DNA of 64,000 nucleotides from Pseudomonas siliginis (lineage in GTDB: Bacteria > Pseudomonadota > Gammaproteobacteria > Pseudomonadales > Pseudomonadaceae), in the NCBI RefSeq assembly GCF_019145195.1, contig NZ_JAHSTW010000003.1, positions 1-64,000 on the forward strand. Reading direction: 5' to 3'. The notes under the pieces are model-generated. The model did not search any database, was not told where the DNA came from, and saw nothing but the letters and a program-made list of their open reading frames with translations. Shown here piece after piece: positions 35,128-45,044 of this stretch; position 1 is the stretch's first letter; each line of letters opens with the position of its first letter. The translations under genes and the position numbers were made by a program.

Positions 35128-35358
35128 CTGTGGGGGCGAGCCTGCTCGCGATAGCTATCTCAGAGATACGAGTATGCAGCGGATCTACCCTGATCCCTGT
35201 GGGAGCTGGCTTGCCAGCGATGGCGGCCTTCCAGCCGACCAGTCTCCGAGGGAAATAACCAATTCCAACTGTGGGAGCGAGCCTGCTCGCGAAGGCGTTG
35301 GGTCAGTCAACAGCAAGTGGCTGAACGAACGCTTTCGCGAGCAGGCTCGCTCCCACAA
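35128..35358. repeat. Array of four REPs of two types
   Basis: Forward REPs lie at 35128-35152 (GTGGGGGCGAGCC variant) and 35269-35296, with a reverse copy at 35332-35358. Between them, at 35197-35224, is a copy of a second type, GTGGGAGCTGGCTTGCCAGC. They fill the 309-base gap 35094-35402, where no gene is visible. Confidence 0.85.
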
Positions 35359-35402
35359 TTTGTTTTGTGGTGTCCGCTGCTATGGGTACACCCTCAGTTC
35401 TG

Positions 35403-36233
35403 TTAACCGCGAATAAACGCCAACAAATCCGCATTGATGGTTTCCGCTTGCGTGGTCGGCATGCCATGCGGAAATCCCGGGTACGACTTCAGTGTGCCGT
35501 TGGGCAGCAGTTTCGCCGACAACGGTGCGGAGTTGGCGTAAGGCACGATCTGGTCATCCTCGCCGTGCATCACCAACACCGGCACGGTGACTTTTTTCAG
35601 GTCTTCGGTGAAGTCAGTCTGCGAGAACGCGACGATGCCGTCGTAATGCGCCTTGGCGCCGCCGATCATGCCCTGGCGCCACCAGTTGGCGATGATCCCT
35701 TCCGCCGGCTCGGCGCCCGGGCGGTTGTAACCGTAGAAAGGTCCGCTCGGCACATCGCGATAGAACTGCGCGCGATTCGCCGCCAACTGCGCCTGAAAGC
35801 CATCGAAAACCGATTTCGGCAAACCGCCCGGGTTGCTTTCGGTCTGCACCATCAACGGTGGTACGGCGCTGATCAATACCGCTTTGCTGACCTTGTCCTG
35901 ACCATGCCGGGCGATGTAATGGATCACTTCGCCGCCGCCGGTGGAATGGCCGACGTGCACCACGTTGCTCGTGCCCAGATGATTGACCACCGCCAGCACA
36001 TCGTCGGCGTAGTGGTCCATGTCGTGGCCATCCCAGACCTGGCTCGAGCGGCCATGTCCGCGTCGATCATGAGCAATCACCCGAAAGCCCTGTGCCAGGA
36101 AAAACAGCATCTGCGCGTCCCAGTCATCCGAGCTGAGCGGCCAGCCGTGGTGGAAGTGGATCACCGGCGCGTCGCGCGGCCCCCAGTCCTTGTAGAAGAT
36201 GTCGACGCCGTCTCGAGTGGTGACAAAGCCCAT
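35403..36233 (-). CDS. Alpha/beta hydrolase of the aryl esterase/non-heme chloroperoxidase group
   Basis: 276-residue cytoplasmic hydrolase without a signal peptide. Family motifs: FHHGWPLSSDDWDAQMLFF, DRRGHGRSSQVWDGHDMDHYADD, nucleophile elbow GHSTGGG, Asp in MHGEDDQIVPY and His in GFPHGMPTTQ. It resembles the P. fluorescens aryl esterase/perhydrolase along the full length, with Thr in the elbow instead of Met. Such enzymes hydrolyse aryl esters and, with acetate and peroxide, can form peracid. It is monocistronic. Confidence 0.87.
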   Translation of the reverse strand: MGFVTTRDGVDIFYKDWGPRDAPVIHFHHGWPLSSDDWDAQMLFFLAQGFRVIAHDRRGHGRSSQVWDGHDMDHYADDVLAVVNHLGTSNVVHVGHSTGGGEVIHYIARHGQDKVSKAVLISAVPPLMVQTESNPGGLPKSVFDGFQAQLAANRAQFYRDVPSGPFYGYNRPGAEPAEGIIANWWRQGMIGGAKAHYDGIVAFSQTDFTEDLKKVTVPVLVMHGEDDQIVPYANSAPLSAKLLPNGTLKSYPGFPHGMPTTQAETINADLLAFIRG

Positions 36234-36480
36234 ATTCGTTACTCCTGACCTGTGATGGACAACCGCGAGGTTCGCGGGCCGGTTGCGCAGAGATACGACG
36301 ACTCAGTGCGAGCCGTTATCAACTGTAGGAGCAATGCCGGGGTCTGCATGACCGCTGGTCACAACGTCTGGCTTGCTGCGCAATTTAGGCTTTGCTGAAA
36401 GGGATAAGCGCGGGCGTCCGTAGGTTTTTGCGACCACAGCGACGCCCCTTTGCAATACGTGAGTCTGAGGAAATCACCCG

Positions 36481-36936
36481 ATGCTGACCCTGAATATCAA
36501 TGGCAAGGATCAGGAGCTCGATGTCCCCGCCGACATGCCGCTGCTCTGGGTTCTGCGCGACGTCGCGCACCTGACCGGGACCAAGTTCGGCTGCGGCATG
36601 GCCCAGTGCGGCGCCTGCACCGTGCACGTCGACGGCGCGCCATTACGCTCCTGTATCACCCCGGCGACTGCCGTTGCCCATGGACAGAAAATCCTCACCA
36701 TCGAGGGCTTGTCCACCGATGGCTCGCACCCGGTGCAGCAGGCCTGGGCCGAGCTGGACGTGGTGCAGTGCGGTTATTGCCAGTCCGGGCAGATCATGTC
36801 CGCCGCCGCATTGCTGGCGAAAATTCCCAAACCCACCGACAGCGATATCGATCAGGCGCTCTCCGGCAATATCTGCCGCTGCGGCACCTATCCGCGCATT
36901 CGCGCTGCGGTCAAACGCGCCGCCGAAATCGGCTGA
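36481..36936 (+). CDS. iorA: Molybdenum hydroxylase small [2Fe-2S] subunit (isoquinoline 1-oxidoreductase alpha type)
   Basis: 151-residue iron-sulfur subunit with a plant-type [2Fe-2S] centre (C38, C43, C46, C58) and a second centre (C97, C100, C132, C134 in CGYCQSGQ and [13 protein letters not shown]). It passes electrons from the molybdopterin subunit. It has no signal peptide, so it probably crosses the membrane together with the Tat-exported large subunit. TGAGGAAA lies upstream of the ATG. It is first of a three-gene operon. The real substrate is unknown, as many ior-type enzymes oxidise aldehydes. Confidence 0.9.
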   Translation: MLTLNINGKDQELDVPADMPLLWVLRDVAHLTGTKFGCGMAQCGACTVHVDGAPLRSCITPATAVAHGQKILTIEGLSTDGSHPVQQAWAELDVVQCGYCQSGQIMSAAALLAKIPKPTDSDIDQALSGNICRCGTYPRIRAAVKRAAEIG

Positions 36937-36958
36937 TTCATTCTGTGGGAGATGAACG

Positions 36959-39121
36959 ATGAACAGTCCCGTATCGCGTCGCGGGTTTCTCAAGGGCAGC
37001 GCACTGTTAAGCGGCGGCCTGATGGTGGCGTTTGTGGTGCCCGGGGCCAACCGCTTTGCCCGGGCGGCAGAACATCAGAACAAGACCTTCGCGCCCAACG
37101 CGTTCCTGCGCATCGCGGCGGACAACAGCGTCACCGTGCTGCTCGGCCATTCAGAAATGGGCCAGGGCATCTGGACCGGCCTGACCATGCTGATCGCCGA
37201 GGAGCTGGACGCCGACTGGTCGAAAATCCGCGTCGAGCACTCGCCAGCCTCGGCGGCGGATTACGGCTTGCCGGCATTTGGCGGCATGCAGATCACCGGT
37301 GGCTCGACCTCGACCTGGATGGAATTCGACCGTTATCGACTCGCCGGAGCGACGGCGCGGCAGATGCTGGTGGAAGCGGCGGCGAAACGTTTCGAAGTCG
37401 CGCCCTCGGCGATTCGCACGGAGTCCGGCGTGGTCATCGCCGGAGACAAACGCGCGACCTACGGCGAACTGGCCGATGCCGCCGGGCAACTGCCGGTGCC
37501 TGACCCGAAAACCATCACTTTCAAGGAAACCAAGGACTGGAAAGTCATCGGCAAACCAACCAAGCGTCTCGACACCCCGGAGAAGATCACCGGCCGCGCC
37601 AGATTCGGCATGGACGTGCAGTTCGAGGGGCTGATGACCGCGATGGTCGCCCGCGCGCCGGTGTTTGGCGCCACGGTGAAATCCTTCGAAGGCGCCGCAG
37701 CGCTGGCCATTCCCGGCGTGCACAAGGTGGTGCAGGTGCCCAGCGGCGTGGCGGTGGTGGCCGAGCATTTCTGGGCGGCGAAGCTGGGCCGTGATGCGCT
37801 GAAGGTCGATTGGGACCTGGGGCCGTTGGCCGACATGAGCAGTGAAAAGCTGCTGGAGAGTTTCCGCAAACTGGCAGCGACGCCGGGCACTTCCGCCACT
37901 CAGGCGGGGGACGCCAAGGCCAATTTCGGCAAAGCCGCGAAGAAAATCGAGGTCGAATACAGCGTGCCGTATCTGGCCCACGCGCCGATGGAGCCGCTCA
38001 ATTGCACGGTGAAAATCAGCGCCGGCAAATGCGAAATCTGGACTGGCACGCAGTTTCAGACCCTCGACCAAATGGTCGCCAGCAAGATCACCGGGCTCAA
38101 GCCCGAGCAGGTCGCAATTCACACGGAATTTCTCGGCGGTGGCTTCGGTCGCCGTGCCAATCCGACTTCGGATTTCGTCGCCGAAGCCGTGCAAGTGGCG
38201 AAAGCAGCGGGCTTGCCGGTGAAAACTGTGTGGGCGCGCGAAGATGACATTCGCGGCGGCTACTACCGCTCGATGTATCTGCACAAGGCGCAGGTCGGAC
38301 TGGGTGCTGATGATTTGCCGATGAGCTGGCAGCATGTGCTGGTCGGTCAGTCGATCATGGCCGGGACGATGCTCGAGGCAGCGATGGTCAAGAACGGCAT
38401 CGATGCCACCTCGGTCGAGGGCGTGGCCGACAGTCCGTATATCAAGGATCTGCCTCATCATCAGGTCGATCTGCATTCGCCGCAGACCGGCATCAATGTG
38501 TTGTGGCTGCGTTCGGTGGGCCATACCCACACGGGTTTCGTCATGGAATCGCTGATCGATGAACTGGCGACGGCGGCGGGCAAGGATCCGGTGGAGTACC
38601 GACGAACGCTGCTCAAGGCGCACCCGCGCCACCTCGGCGTGCTCAATCTGGCGGTGGAGAAGGCCAACTGGGGCGCGCCGTTGCCGGACGGGCATGCTCT
38701 GGGCGTGGCGGTACACGAGTCGTTCGGCAGCTACGTGGCGCAAGTGGCCGAGGTGTCGCAGGACAATCTGGCGATCCGCGTGCATCGGGTGGTCTGCGCC
38801 GTGGACTGCGGCATTGCAGTGAATCCGCAGAGCATCGCCGCGCAGATGGAATCGTGCATTACCTTCGGTCTCGGCATGGCGCTGCATAGCAAGCTGACCG
38901 TCAGAGACGGCGGCGTCGTGCAATCCAACTATCACGATTATCAGGTGTTGCGGCTCAACGAAATGCCGGTGGTGGAAGTGCATATCGTCCCCAGCAGCGA
39001 AAAACCCGGCGGCATCGGTGAGCCCGGCGTGCCACCGACCGCGCCGGCCGTGGCCAACGCCGTGTTCGCCTTGACCGGGCAACGCCTGCGCGAACTGCCA
39101 CTGCAACTGTCGGGGGTGTGA
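36959..39121 (+). CDS. iorB: Molybdenum hydroxylase large subunit, Tat-exported (isoquinoline 1-oxidoreductase beta type)
   Basis: 720-residue molybdopterin-binding subunit of the xanthine dehydrogenase family. A twin-arginine signal ([15 protein letters not shown], residues 5-19) directs it to the periplasm. Later blocks include [49 protein letters not shown], and the active-site region [16 protein letters not shown] carrying the catalytic Glu. It starts 22 bases after the small subunit and is followed within one base by a diheme cytochrome gene. Aldehydes or N-heterocycles are likely substrates; no maturation factor gene is nearby. Confidence 0.9.
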   Translation: MNSPVSRRGFLKGSALLSGGLMVAFVVPGANRFARAAEHQNKTFAPNAFLRIAADNSVTVLLGHSEMGQGIWTGLTMLIAEELDADWSKIRVEHSPASAADYGLPAFGGMQITGGSTSTWMEFDRYRLAGATARQMLVEAAAKRFEVAPSAIRTESGVVIAGDKRATYGELADAAGQLPVPDPKTITFKETKDWKVIGKPTKRLDTPEKITGRARFGMDVQFEGLMTAMVARAPVFGATVKSFEGAAALAIPGVHKVVQVPSGVAVVAEHFWAAKLGRDALKVDWDLGPLADMSSEKLLESFRKLAATPGTSATQAGDAKANFGKAAKKIEVEYSVPYLAHAPMEPLNCTVKISAGKCEIWTGTQFQTLDQMVASKITGLKPEQVAIHTEFLGGGFGRRANPTSDFVAEAVQVAKAAGLPVKTVWAREDDIRGGYYRSMYLHKAQVGLGADDLPMSWQHVLVGQSIMAGTMLEAAMVKNGIDATSVEGVADSPYIKDLPHHQVDLHSPQTGINVLWLRSVGHTHTGFVMESLIDELATAAGKDPVEYRRTLLKAHPRHLGVLNLAVEKANWGAPLPDGHALGVAVHESFGSYVAQVAEVSQDNLAIRVHRVVCAVDCGIAVNPQSIAAQMESCITFGLGMALHSKLTVRDGGVVQSNYHDYQVLRLNEMPVVEVHIVPSSEKPGGIGEPGVPPTAPAVANAVFALTGQRLRELPLQLSGV

Positions 39122-39122
39122 G

Positions 39123-39701
39123 ATGAAACGACATCTTGTGTTGGGCACCGTCGTTTTGCTCGGTCTCGGTGGCTACGCCTCGGACCTGTTTGCCGAGGAT
39201 CAGGAAGCTCTGAAAGCCTTTGGCACGGTGCAGAAAGTCTTTCAGAGCCCGCGCTGCCAGAACTGCCACATTCCCGGCGATTCGCCGTTGCAGTTCGACG
39301 CCGGCATCCCCCACGCGATGAATGTGGTGCGCGGCATGGATGGCAAGGGCGCTGCCGGTTTGCCCTGCGCCACCTGCCACGCCGAAAGCAATCCGCCGGC
39401 CAGTTATGGCCCCCATGCGCCGCCGGGTGCGCCGCACTGGAGCCTGCCGCCAGCGGCACACAAAATGGCCTGGATCGGCCTGCCCTCGGACAAGCTCTGC
39501 GCGATGATCAAGGACCGCGCGAGCAACGGCGATCGGGATTTTGCCGCACTGTTAAAACACGTCAGCGAAGACAAACTGGTGCTCTGGGGCTGGAATCCCG
39601 GGGCAGGGCGCGCACCGGTGCCGGTGCCGCACGATATTTTCGTCGCGCAGTTCAAACTCTGGGCCGATGCCGGCGGGCCGTGTCCGGTGGCGCAGATGTG
39701 A
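39123..39701 (+). CDS. Diheme c-type cytochrome, electron acceptor for the molybdenum hydroxylase
   Basis: 192-residue exported protein with a signal peptide (1-24, ending DLFA) and two heme-binding motifs, C45-QN-CH and C82-AT-CH. It begins two bases after the large-subunit stop, so it is made with the enzyme and probably carries its electrons to the respiratory chain in the periplasm. Other candidate axial ligands are Met66 and the several His residues of the [18 protein letters not shown] stretch. The sequence resembles the cytochrome often found downstream of iorAB-type genes rather than a classical cytochrome c4. Confidence 0.85.
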   Translation: MKRHLVLGTVVLLGLGGYASDLFAEDQEALKAFGTVQKVFQSPRCQNCHIPGDSPLQFDAGIPHAMNVVRGMDGKGAAGLPCATCHAESNPPASYGPHAPPGAPHWSLPPAAHKMAWIGLPSDKLCAMIKDRASNGDRDFAALLKHVSEDKLVLWGWNPGAGRAPVPVPHDIFVAQFKLWADAGGPCPVAQM

Positions 39702-39755
39702 TGCCCCGTCGATTAAGCGCTACGCTGAACGCATGACTGTCTACGGAGTGTGCGC

Positions 39756-40718
39756 ATGCTGGTGCCCGGAAAACCTGCCAATGAAGCTGCACGTATCGAC
39801 GCGCTGCATGGCCTCAACCTCGACTCAGCGCCGGAGGAGCGCTTTGATCGTCTGACGCGCCTGGCCAAGCGCTTGTTCAACGTGCCGATCGCCCTGGTCA
39901 CGCTGGTCGACACGGATCGCCAGTGGTTCAAGTCCTGTGTGGGTCTGGATGTCAGCGAGACGTCCCGCGATGTCTCGTTCTGCGGCCATGCGATTTTGCA
40001 AAACGAGCTAATGCTGGTGCCCGATGCGCTGGAAGATTTGCGCTTTCATGACAACCCGTTGGTCACTGGCGCACCGAATATTCGCTTTTACGCCGGTTAT
40101 CCATTGACGGTGCCGGACGGTAACAAAATGGGCACCCTGTGCCTGATTGATACCAAACCTCGCCATCTCGATGACGAAGAGCGCGCGCTGCTGCGTGACC
40201 TCGCGGAGATGGCCGAGCAAGAGTTGATGGCGGTGCAGATGGCGAGCATGGATGAGTTGACGCTGCTGTCCAATCGCCGTGGTTTCAAGCAATTGGCCCA
40301 GCACGCACTGGACGCCTGCGCACGTTTGAACCGACCGGCGACACTGTTGTTTTTCGATCTCAACGACTTCAAGCAGATCAACGATCTGTACGGCCATGCC
40401 GAAGGCGACAGCGCGCTGAAGACCTTCGCCGATGTGTTGCGCATTGCCTTTCGCGAGAGCGATGTGGTCGGGCGCTTGGGCGGTGATGAGTTCGTCGCGT
40501 TGCTGACCGGCTCGAGCCACGTTGAAACCACGCGGATCATGGCGCGGCTCAAGGAAATCCTCGAAGAGCGCAACGCCACGCTGCACCGTGGTTATGCGAT
40601 TCGCTTCAGCGTCGGCCAGATCGAATACGACCCCACACGCCACGAAACCGTTGATCGCCTGCTCGCCGATGCGGATGGCGCGATGTATGCGCACAAACAG
40701 GCGTTGAAAGGCTGCTAG
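39756..40718 (+). CDS. GAF-GGDEF diguanylate cyclase
   Basis: 320-residue cytoplasmic protein. An N-terminal GAF domain (about 20-150: FDRLTRLAKRLFNVPIALVTLVD, RDVSFCGHAILQ, IRFYAGYPLTVPDGNKMGTLCLID) is followed by a GGDEF domain (about 165-315: DELTLLSNRRGF, FFDLNDFKQINDLYGH, active site RLGGDEFVALL). Catalytic residues are intact. The start ATG 39756 follows GGAG at 39745; a GTG at 39750 would overlap that site. It is transcribed alone and is the second c-di-GMP gene of the window. Confidence 0.9.
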   Translation: MLVPGKPANEAARIDALHGLNLDSAPEERFDRLTRLAKRLFNVPIALVTLVDTDRQWFKSCVGLDVSETSRDVSFCGHAILQNELMLVPDALEDLRFHDNPLVTGAPNIRFYAGYPLTVPDGNKMGTLCLIDTKPRHLDDEERALLRDLAEMAEQELMAVQMASMDELTLLSNRRGFKQLAQHALDACARLNRPATLLFFDLNDFKQINDLYGHAEGDSALKTFADVLRIAFRESDVVGRLGGDEFVALLTGSSHVETTRIMARLKEILEERNATLHRGYAIRFSVGQIEYDPTRHETVDRLLADADGAMYAHKQALKGC

Positions 40719-40727
40719 CACCGGCAC

Positions 40728-40924
40728 CATCGCTGGCGAGCCAGCTCCCACAGACTCCCTTGAATCCCGTGGGAGCGGGCTTGCCCGCGATTGCGGTGAG
40801 TCAGGCAATTTGATGCTGGCTGATGGAATGTCTTCGCGAGCAGGCTCGCTCCCACAGGTTTCGATGGCGCGGAAGATTTTTCAGTTCAGCACCATCTCTG
40901 TGGGAGCGAGCCTGCTCGCGAAGG
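40728..40924. repeat. Array of four REPs of three types
   Basis: 40728-40752 holds an inverse copy of the GGGAGCTGGC type, 40769-40793 a forward GGGAGCGGGCTTGCCCGC type, and 40831-40857 with 40899-40924 an inverse/forward pair of the main type. All lie between the convergent GGDEF and 1040-residue-protein genes. Confidence 0.85.
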
Positions 40925-40957
40925 CGTCAGTCGTTCTATCGCCGGATTCGCCAGTGC

Positions 40958-43900
40958 TCAGCGCTTGGGCGGGCTCAGCTTCTGGTAAAACGCCAGCCAT
41001 TTCTCGTGACTCGCAGCGGCATCCTCGAGTTCGGGCACGCGCAATGCGTCTTGCAAGGCTTGTGCTTTAAAGGCATCGAACAGATGCCGGACAGCGGTGC
41101 TGGCGATGGCGTTGACTGTGTTGGAGGCGAAAGTATCGGGCACGGCGGCGCGCTCCTGTTGCGCCAGGGGGGCGCCCTGAATATCGAGGCGAGTAATGAA
41201 CGCGTTACAAGTGGCATTCAAGCGAGGCTGGGAGCCGTGCCTGTAGGCTTCGGCGTCGAGGGGCAGCGATTTCGCCGCATCATTTGCCCCCGATGGTTTG
41301 AGTAATGCAAGGTCGATATCGCGACGCAGCACCACTTCATTCCTGCCAGTGAAAATCTCGAGGACTCTGTTTGGCCTGCCACGTAGCAGCGCCAATATGC
41401 CGAATGGCGCGTTGCTGGCGTCAGCCAGCTTGTCCGTGGCTGCCGATACTGGCCGCAGGGCGAGCAGTTCCAGCTCGTGGTCTTCGATGTCGATTCGCTG
41501 CGCGAACGGCAAGCGACAGAACGCTTCCTTGAGAAATGCGCTATGTGCGTCCTTCATTTGCCTCAGGCGTGCGCTCAGTGCCGCATGGAAGTAGGTCGCC
41601 ACATTGTGCAGTCTGGGCAACGAGGCAAGCATGGGGGCCAGTTGCAACTGTGCATTGCTCGATTGCCATCCCGCCAGCTTCCCTGTCAGCTTGCCGGCGA
41701 CATGCAATTCGCTCAGCGAGTAATGCGCTGCAGAGGTCTGCGTGTCGGCGTCTGCAACAAACAGCGCCTTCTCCGTGAGGTAGGGGGAATCGCTGAACAC
41801 CTTGCGCAGATCGGCCAGGGCAACCGTGACGGGAGTGGGCGGTGCCGAGAGGAACGCCCGCCGATAAAGATCGTTCAACAGGCGATTGTGATTGCGGAAC
41901 AGGACATCGGCCTGCTTCAGCGTCGTGGCGTCATAAACAGTCACCGGAAATTCGGCGTTGCGCTGGATCAGCCCTCTGGCAACCGCCCAGTCAACGACCA
42001 GTGAGGCACAGGAATCCTCGCGCAGGAATTTGTAGAAGTGCGTGGGGGCCGGGCCTTTGGTCAGTTGGCTCAGTTGCTCATAGCTCATCAGGCGTGCCAC
42101 ACCCGGCATTTGGCTTTCGATATACAGCACGACCTGCTTCAGCCGTACCCAGCGCGAACAACTCATGTAACAAAGTGATGGCGGAATATGCCGGGTCAGA
42201 AACTCCGGCGCTATACCGGACAACAACAGATGGGTGGCCAGCGTCTTGTTTTTGATCGATGCAAGAGCGGGCTGCCGATCAATGAAGCGGCGTACCTCGT
42301 CATAGCTGTCGCCCCAGAAATCACGCCCCTCCAGACGTTGCACGACAATACGGTTCAAATCCTCACCCGCGTTCGGCTCCAGGCTGAGAATCAATGCAGC
42401 GAGCAACAGGCGATCGCGGTTGGTGGCCAGCAGGCGTTTCTCCTGCGCCGGAGCACCCAGATTCTTCACCAGCAGATTGCCCAGCGTTTGCGCGCGCGGT
42501 GTGATCAGGATACGGCTGATCAGGTAGTCGGCTTTTGCCTGGAGCGTTTTGAGCGGCAGATCGGTATCGACATCCTCACTGAGGTAGTCGATCAACGGCG
42601 GCGAGTCTACGGGTAAAAACGCCTGTGTGGTGTCGATGATGCTCTGACGCTGTTGCGCCGTGAACCGCTCGGTTTGTGTCCACGGCTGGCCCAGCAGATA
42701 CCAGTGATTCATATGCCCTGGGCGGGTGTGCAGATTGATTCTGAACCATTTCACCAGCGCGAGGGCTTGCTCGACAGTGTTCGGCAAAAGCAGATTGTAG
42801 AAGCGCAGCATTTGCCCAAGGGTGACTTTACCGCTTGAGCGCAGGGCGCCGCCGGCTTTGCTTGCCTTGGCCTTGAGCTGGTCGCGAAAGAGTTTCAGAT
42901 CAGCCTGTTTTTCCACCTGCGCCGTCAGGGTGACCCAGCCTTTTACGCTGGCGGTACCGACATGACCGGATTCGGTGACGAGCAATTGGCTGTCGGCGGG
43001 CAGTCCGTGCTGCTGCAGGATGGCTTGAAAATCCTCATCGGCGCTGAGTATTTGCAATTGACGCTGGCCATACTTCATCCGTCCCGCCAGCGCAGAATCC
43101 GGATGGGGCTCGCTGATTTCCTCGTAATCGATTTTGGCCTTGGGCGCTTTGTTCCAGCTCAGCGCTTCAAGGCGTCGCACGATGTGCCGGTTATCTTCCA
43201 GAGCGCCAAATTCTTCACGATAACTGCCGATGGGGTCGTTGCTTTGCACGTAATCGCTGACGTAGGGCAGCGCCGGCCAGCTTTGCTGGCGCAGGCGTTG
43301 CGCAAGTGCCTTGGCTTCGCGAGCATCTTGCGGCAACGCAAACTCATAGCGGCCCAGAAGCTCGCCCAGTTTGAGGCGCGGCCCTCTGGCCGGCGCGGAA
43401 ACAGAGGCCGAAGTGAGCGTTACCGGCGAGTCGAGAAAGCCTCGCTGCTCGAAAGGGTCGCTCGCCAGCAGCACTTCATCGATTCGATCGGCGATCGCCC
43501 GAAAGTCTTCCAGTTGCGCGTTGCGTTCCTTCACCACCGCCGACGTGCTTTTGCCGTTTTCATCGATGGCCGCCAGACCGGTTTTCTTCAGCTCGGCGAG
43601 GATGACTCGGGCCTGAATCTGGTTTTGCGGCTCCGGGTAACCGTAGAACGCCAGCACCACTTGCCGTGGAAACCGATACAGCGGGTTGGCGGATTTACCG
43701 CCGATGTAGGGCAGGCCCAGCCCCGCAGGATCGATACGCTGGGAAATCGACAGCAGCATCGGCGCCATCTGCCACCAGCCTGAATCATCTTCCAGGGTGA
43801 ACGTGCGGACATCGCTGGAGCCGTTGGAGGGTGTCTGCGCTTGCAGGGTATCGCCCTTGATCTGCAGGGTGTCCAGATCGATGTTAAAGCCACTGGCCCA

Positions 43901-44080
43901 GTCCAGAAATTCGGGGCGTTCGAGGGCGCTCCAGTAAAGCTCCATCCACTCGCGCAGCCGGCATGCACGGGGAACCTCCAGCGTTCGCTCTGGCGCGGTG
44001 GCGCTGACCACCGGCACGGCGGTCAATTCTGCAATGAGATTGTGAATCAGCGTCTGTTCATGTACCGGTGTGTCGTCCAT
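40958..44080 (-). CDS. Very large protein of unknown function (1040 residues)
   Basis: No domain is recognised with confidence. The protein begins MDDTPVHEQTLIHNLIAEL with no signal peptide or membrane segment. It is rich in Leu and Ala and appears mostly helical, and has no Cys cluster or repeat. Local stretches such as DYLSEDVDTDLPLKTLQAKADYLISRILI and LRGRPNRVLEIFTGRNEVVLRRDIDLALL read like the large Pseudomonas-specific toxin-like orphans, some annotated as dermonecrotic-toxin N-terminal proteins, but this is only a resemblance. GGGAGG precedes the ATG at 44078-44080. It stands alone between a REP array and the fabI terminator; base composition looks slightly less GC-rich than its neighbours. 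Confidence 0.75.
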   Translation of the reverse strand: MDDTPVHEQTLIHNLIAELTAVPVVSATAPERTLEVPRACRLREWMELYWSALERPEFLDWASGFNIDLDTLQIKGDTLQAQTPSNGSSDVRTFTLEDDSGWWQMAPMLLSISQRIDPAGLGLPYIGGKSANPLYRFPRQVVLAFYGYPEPQNQIQARVILAELKKTGLAAIDENGKSTSAVVKERNAQLEDFRAIADRIDEVLLASDPFEQRGFLDSPVTLTSASVSAPARGPRLKLGELLGRYEFALPQDAREAKALAQRLRQQSWPALPYVSDYVQSNDPIGSYREEFGALEDNRHIVRRLEALSWNKAPKAKIDYEEISEPHPDSALAGRMKYGQRQLQILSADEDFQAILQQHGLPADSQLLVTESGHVGTASVKGWVTLTAQVEKQADLKLFRDQLKAKASKAGGALRSSGKVTLGQMLRFYNLLLPNTVEQALALVKWFRINLHTRPGHMNHWYLLGQPWTQTERFTAQQRQSIIDTTQAFLPVDSPPLIDYLSEDVDTDLPLKTLQAKADYLISRILITPRAQTLGNLLVKNLGAPAQEKRLLATNRDRLLLAALILSLEPNAGEDLNRIVVQRLEGRDFWGDSYDEVRRFIDRQPALASIKNKTLATHLLLSGIAPEFLTRHIPPSLCYMSCSRWVRLKQVVLYIESQMPGVARLMSYEQLSQLTKGPAPTHFYKFLREDSCASLVVDWAVARGLIQRNAEFPVTVYDATTLKQADVLFRNHNRLLNDLYRRAFLSAPPTPVTVALADLRKVFSDSPYLTEKALFVADADTQTSAAHYSLSELHVAGKLTGKLAGWQSSNAQLQLAPMLASLPRLHNVATYFHAALSARLRQMKDAHSAFLKEAFCRLPFAQRIDIEDHELELLALRPVSAATDKLADASNAPFGILALLRGRPNRVLEIFTGRNEVVLRRDIDLALLKPSGANDAAKSLPLDAEAYRHGSQPRLNATCNAFITRLDIQGAPLAQQERAAVPDTFASNTVNAIASTAVRHLFDAFKAQALQDALRVPELEDAAASHEKWLAFYQKLSPPKR

Positions 44081-44187
44081 CTGCGCCTCCCTGGCGGCTG
44101 ATAAGCATCGAGCGCCGAGTATCAAAGGCAGGGCAGGGTGGTTGGCGGTACATATGTAGTTGGGCGAGCTTTTCTGCAGGCATAAAA

Positions 44188-44214
44188 AAACCCGCCGGAT
44201 CCGGCGGGTTTTTT
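44188..44214 (-). terminator. Intrinsic terminator of fabI
   Basis: Stem ACCCGCCG/CGGCGGGT around GATC (44190-44209). On the minus strand it is followed by seven T; the plus side also has six T, so it could act in both directions. Confidence 0.9.
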
Positions 44215-44230
44215 AACGGCTAAAGGAAGA

Positions 44231-45025
44231 TCACTCTTCGATGTTGCCCATCGCGGTGGTGTTGAAGCCTCCGTCGACGTACATGATTTCACCGCTGATG
44301 CCCGACGCCAGGTCGGAGCACAGGAAGGCGCCGGCGTTGCCGACCTCTTCGATGGTGACGTTGCGGCGCAGCGGAGTCTGCGCTTCGTTGGCGGCCAGCA
44401 TCTTGCGGAAGTTCTTAATGCCGGAAGCGGCGAGGGTGCGGATCGGGCCAGCCGATACGCAGTTGACGCGGGTGCCGTCCGGACCGAGGGAGCCGGCCAG
44501 GTAACGGACGCCGGCTTCCAGCGAAGCCTTGGCCATGCCCATCACGTTGTAGTTCGGCATGGTGCGCTCGGCGCCCAGGTACGACAGGGTCAGCAGGCTG
44601 CCGTTGCGGCCTTTCATCATTTCGCGACCAGCCTTGGCCAGGGCCACGAAGCTGTAGGCGCTGATGTCGTGAGCGATGCGGAAACCTTCACGAGTGGTGG
44701 CTTCGGTGAAGTCGCCGTCCAGTTGGTCACCCGGGGCGAAGCCGACGGAGTGGACGATGCAGTCCAGACCGTCCCACTTCTTGCTCAGCTCTTCGAAGAC
44801 CTTGGCGATTTCTTCATCGCTGGCCACGTCGCACGGGAAGCACAGCTCAGGGCTCGAACCCCAGCCTTGTGCGAACTCTTCGACGCGACCCTTGAGTTTG
44901 TCGTTCTGATAAGTGAAGGCAAGCTCAGCGCCCTCGCGATGCATGGCGGCAGCGATGCCGGATGCGATGGACAGCTTGCTGGCGACACCGACGATCAGTA
45001 CGCGCTTACCGGCGAGAAAACCCAT
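44231..45025 (-). CDS. fabI: Enoyl-[acyl-carrier-protein] reductase (NADH) FabI
   Basis: 264-residue short-chain dehydrogenase that completes each fatty-acid elongation round and is the triclosan target. Cofactor motif: [21 protein letters not shown]. Catalytic residues lie in [27 protein letters not shown] (Tyr-x6-Lys, YNVMGMAK), followed by [13 protein letters not shown]. Start 45023-45025 follows GAGGAG. It is downstream of yejF by 19 bases, so read-through is possible; a perfect terminator follows. Confidence 0.96.
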   Translation of the reverse strand: MGFLAGKRVLIVGVASKLSIASGIAAAMHREGAELAFTYQNDKLKGRVEEFAQGWGSSPELCFPCDVASDEEIAKVFEELSKKWDGLDCIVHSVGFAPGDQLDGDFTEATTREGFRIAHDISAYSFVALAKAGREMMKGRNGSLLTLSYLGAERTMPNYNVMGMAKASLEAGVRYLAGSLGPDGTRVNCVSAGPIRTLAASGIKNFRKMLAANEAQTPLRRNVTIEEVGNAGAFLCSDLASGISGEIMYVDGGFNTTAMGNIEE

Positions 45026-45044
45026 GTGTTGCTCCTCTTTCAGG

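Noticed and set aside
37151..39148. 665-codon minus-strand frame opposite the molybdenum hydroxylase large subunit
   Set aside because: Shadow frame; the plus-strand protein has a Tat signal and the complete active-site motifs.
35128..40924. Regularly recurring 25-bp palindromic repeats as a CRISPR
   Set aside because: Copies alternate in orientation, vary in sequence and are widely dispersed with unequal spacing, the pattern of REPs. No cas gene is present.
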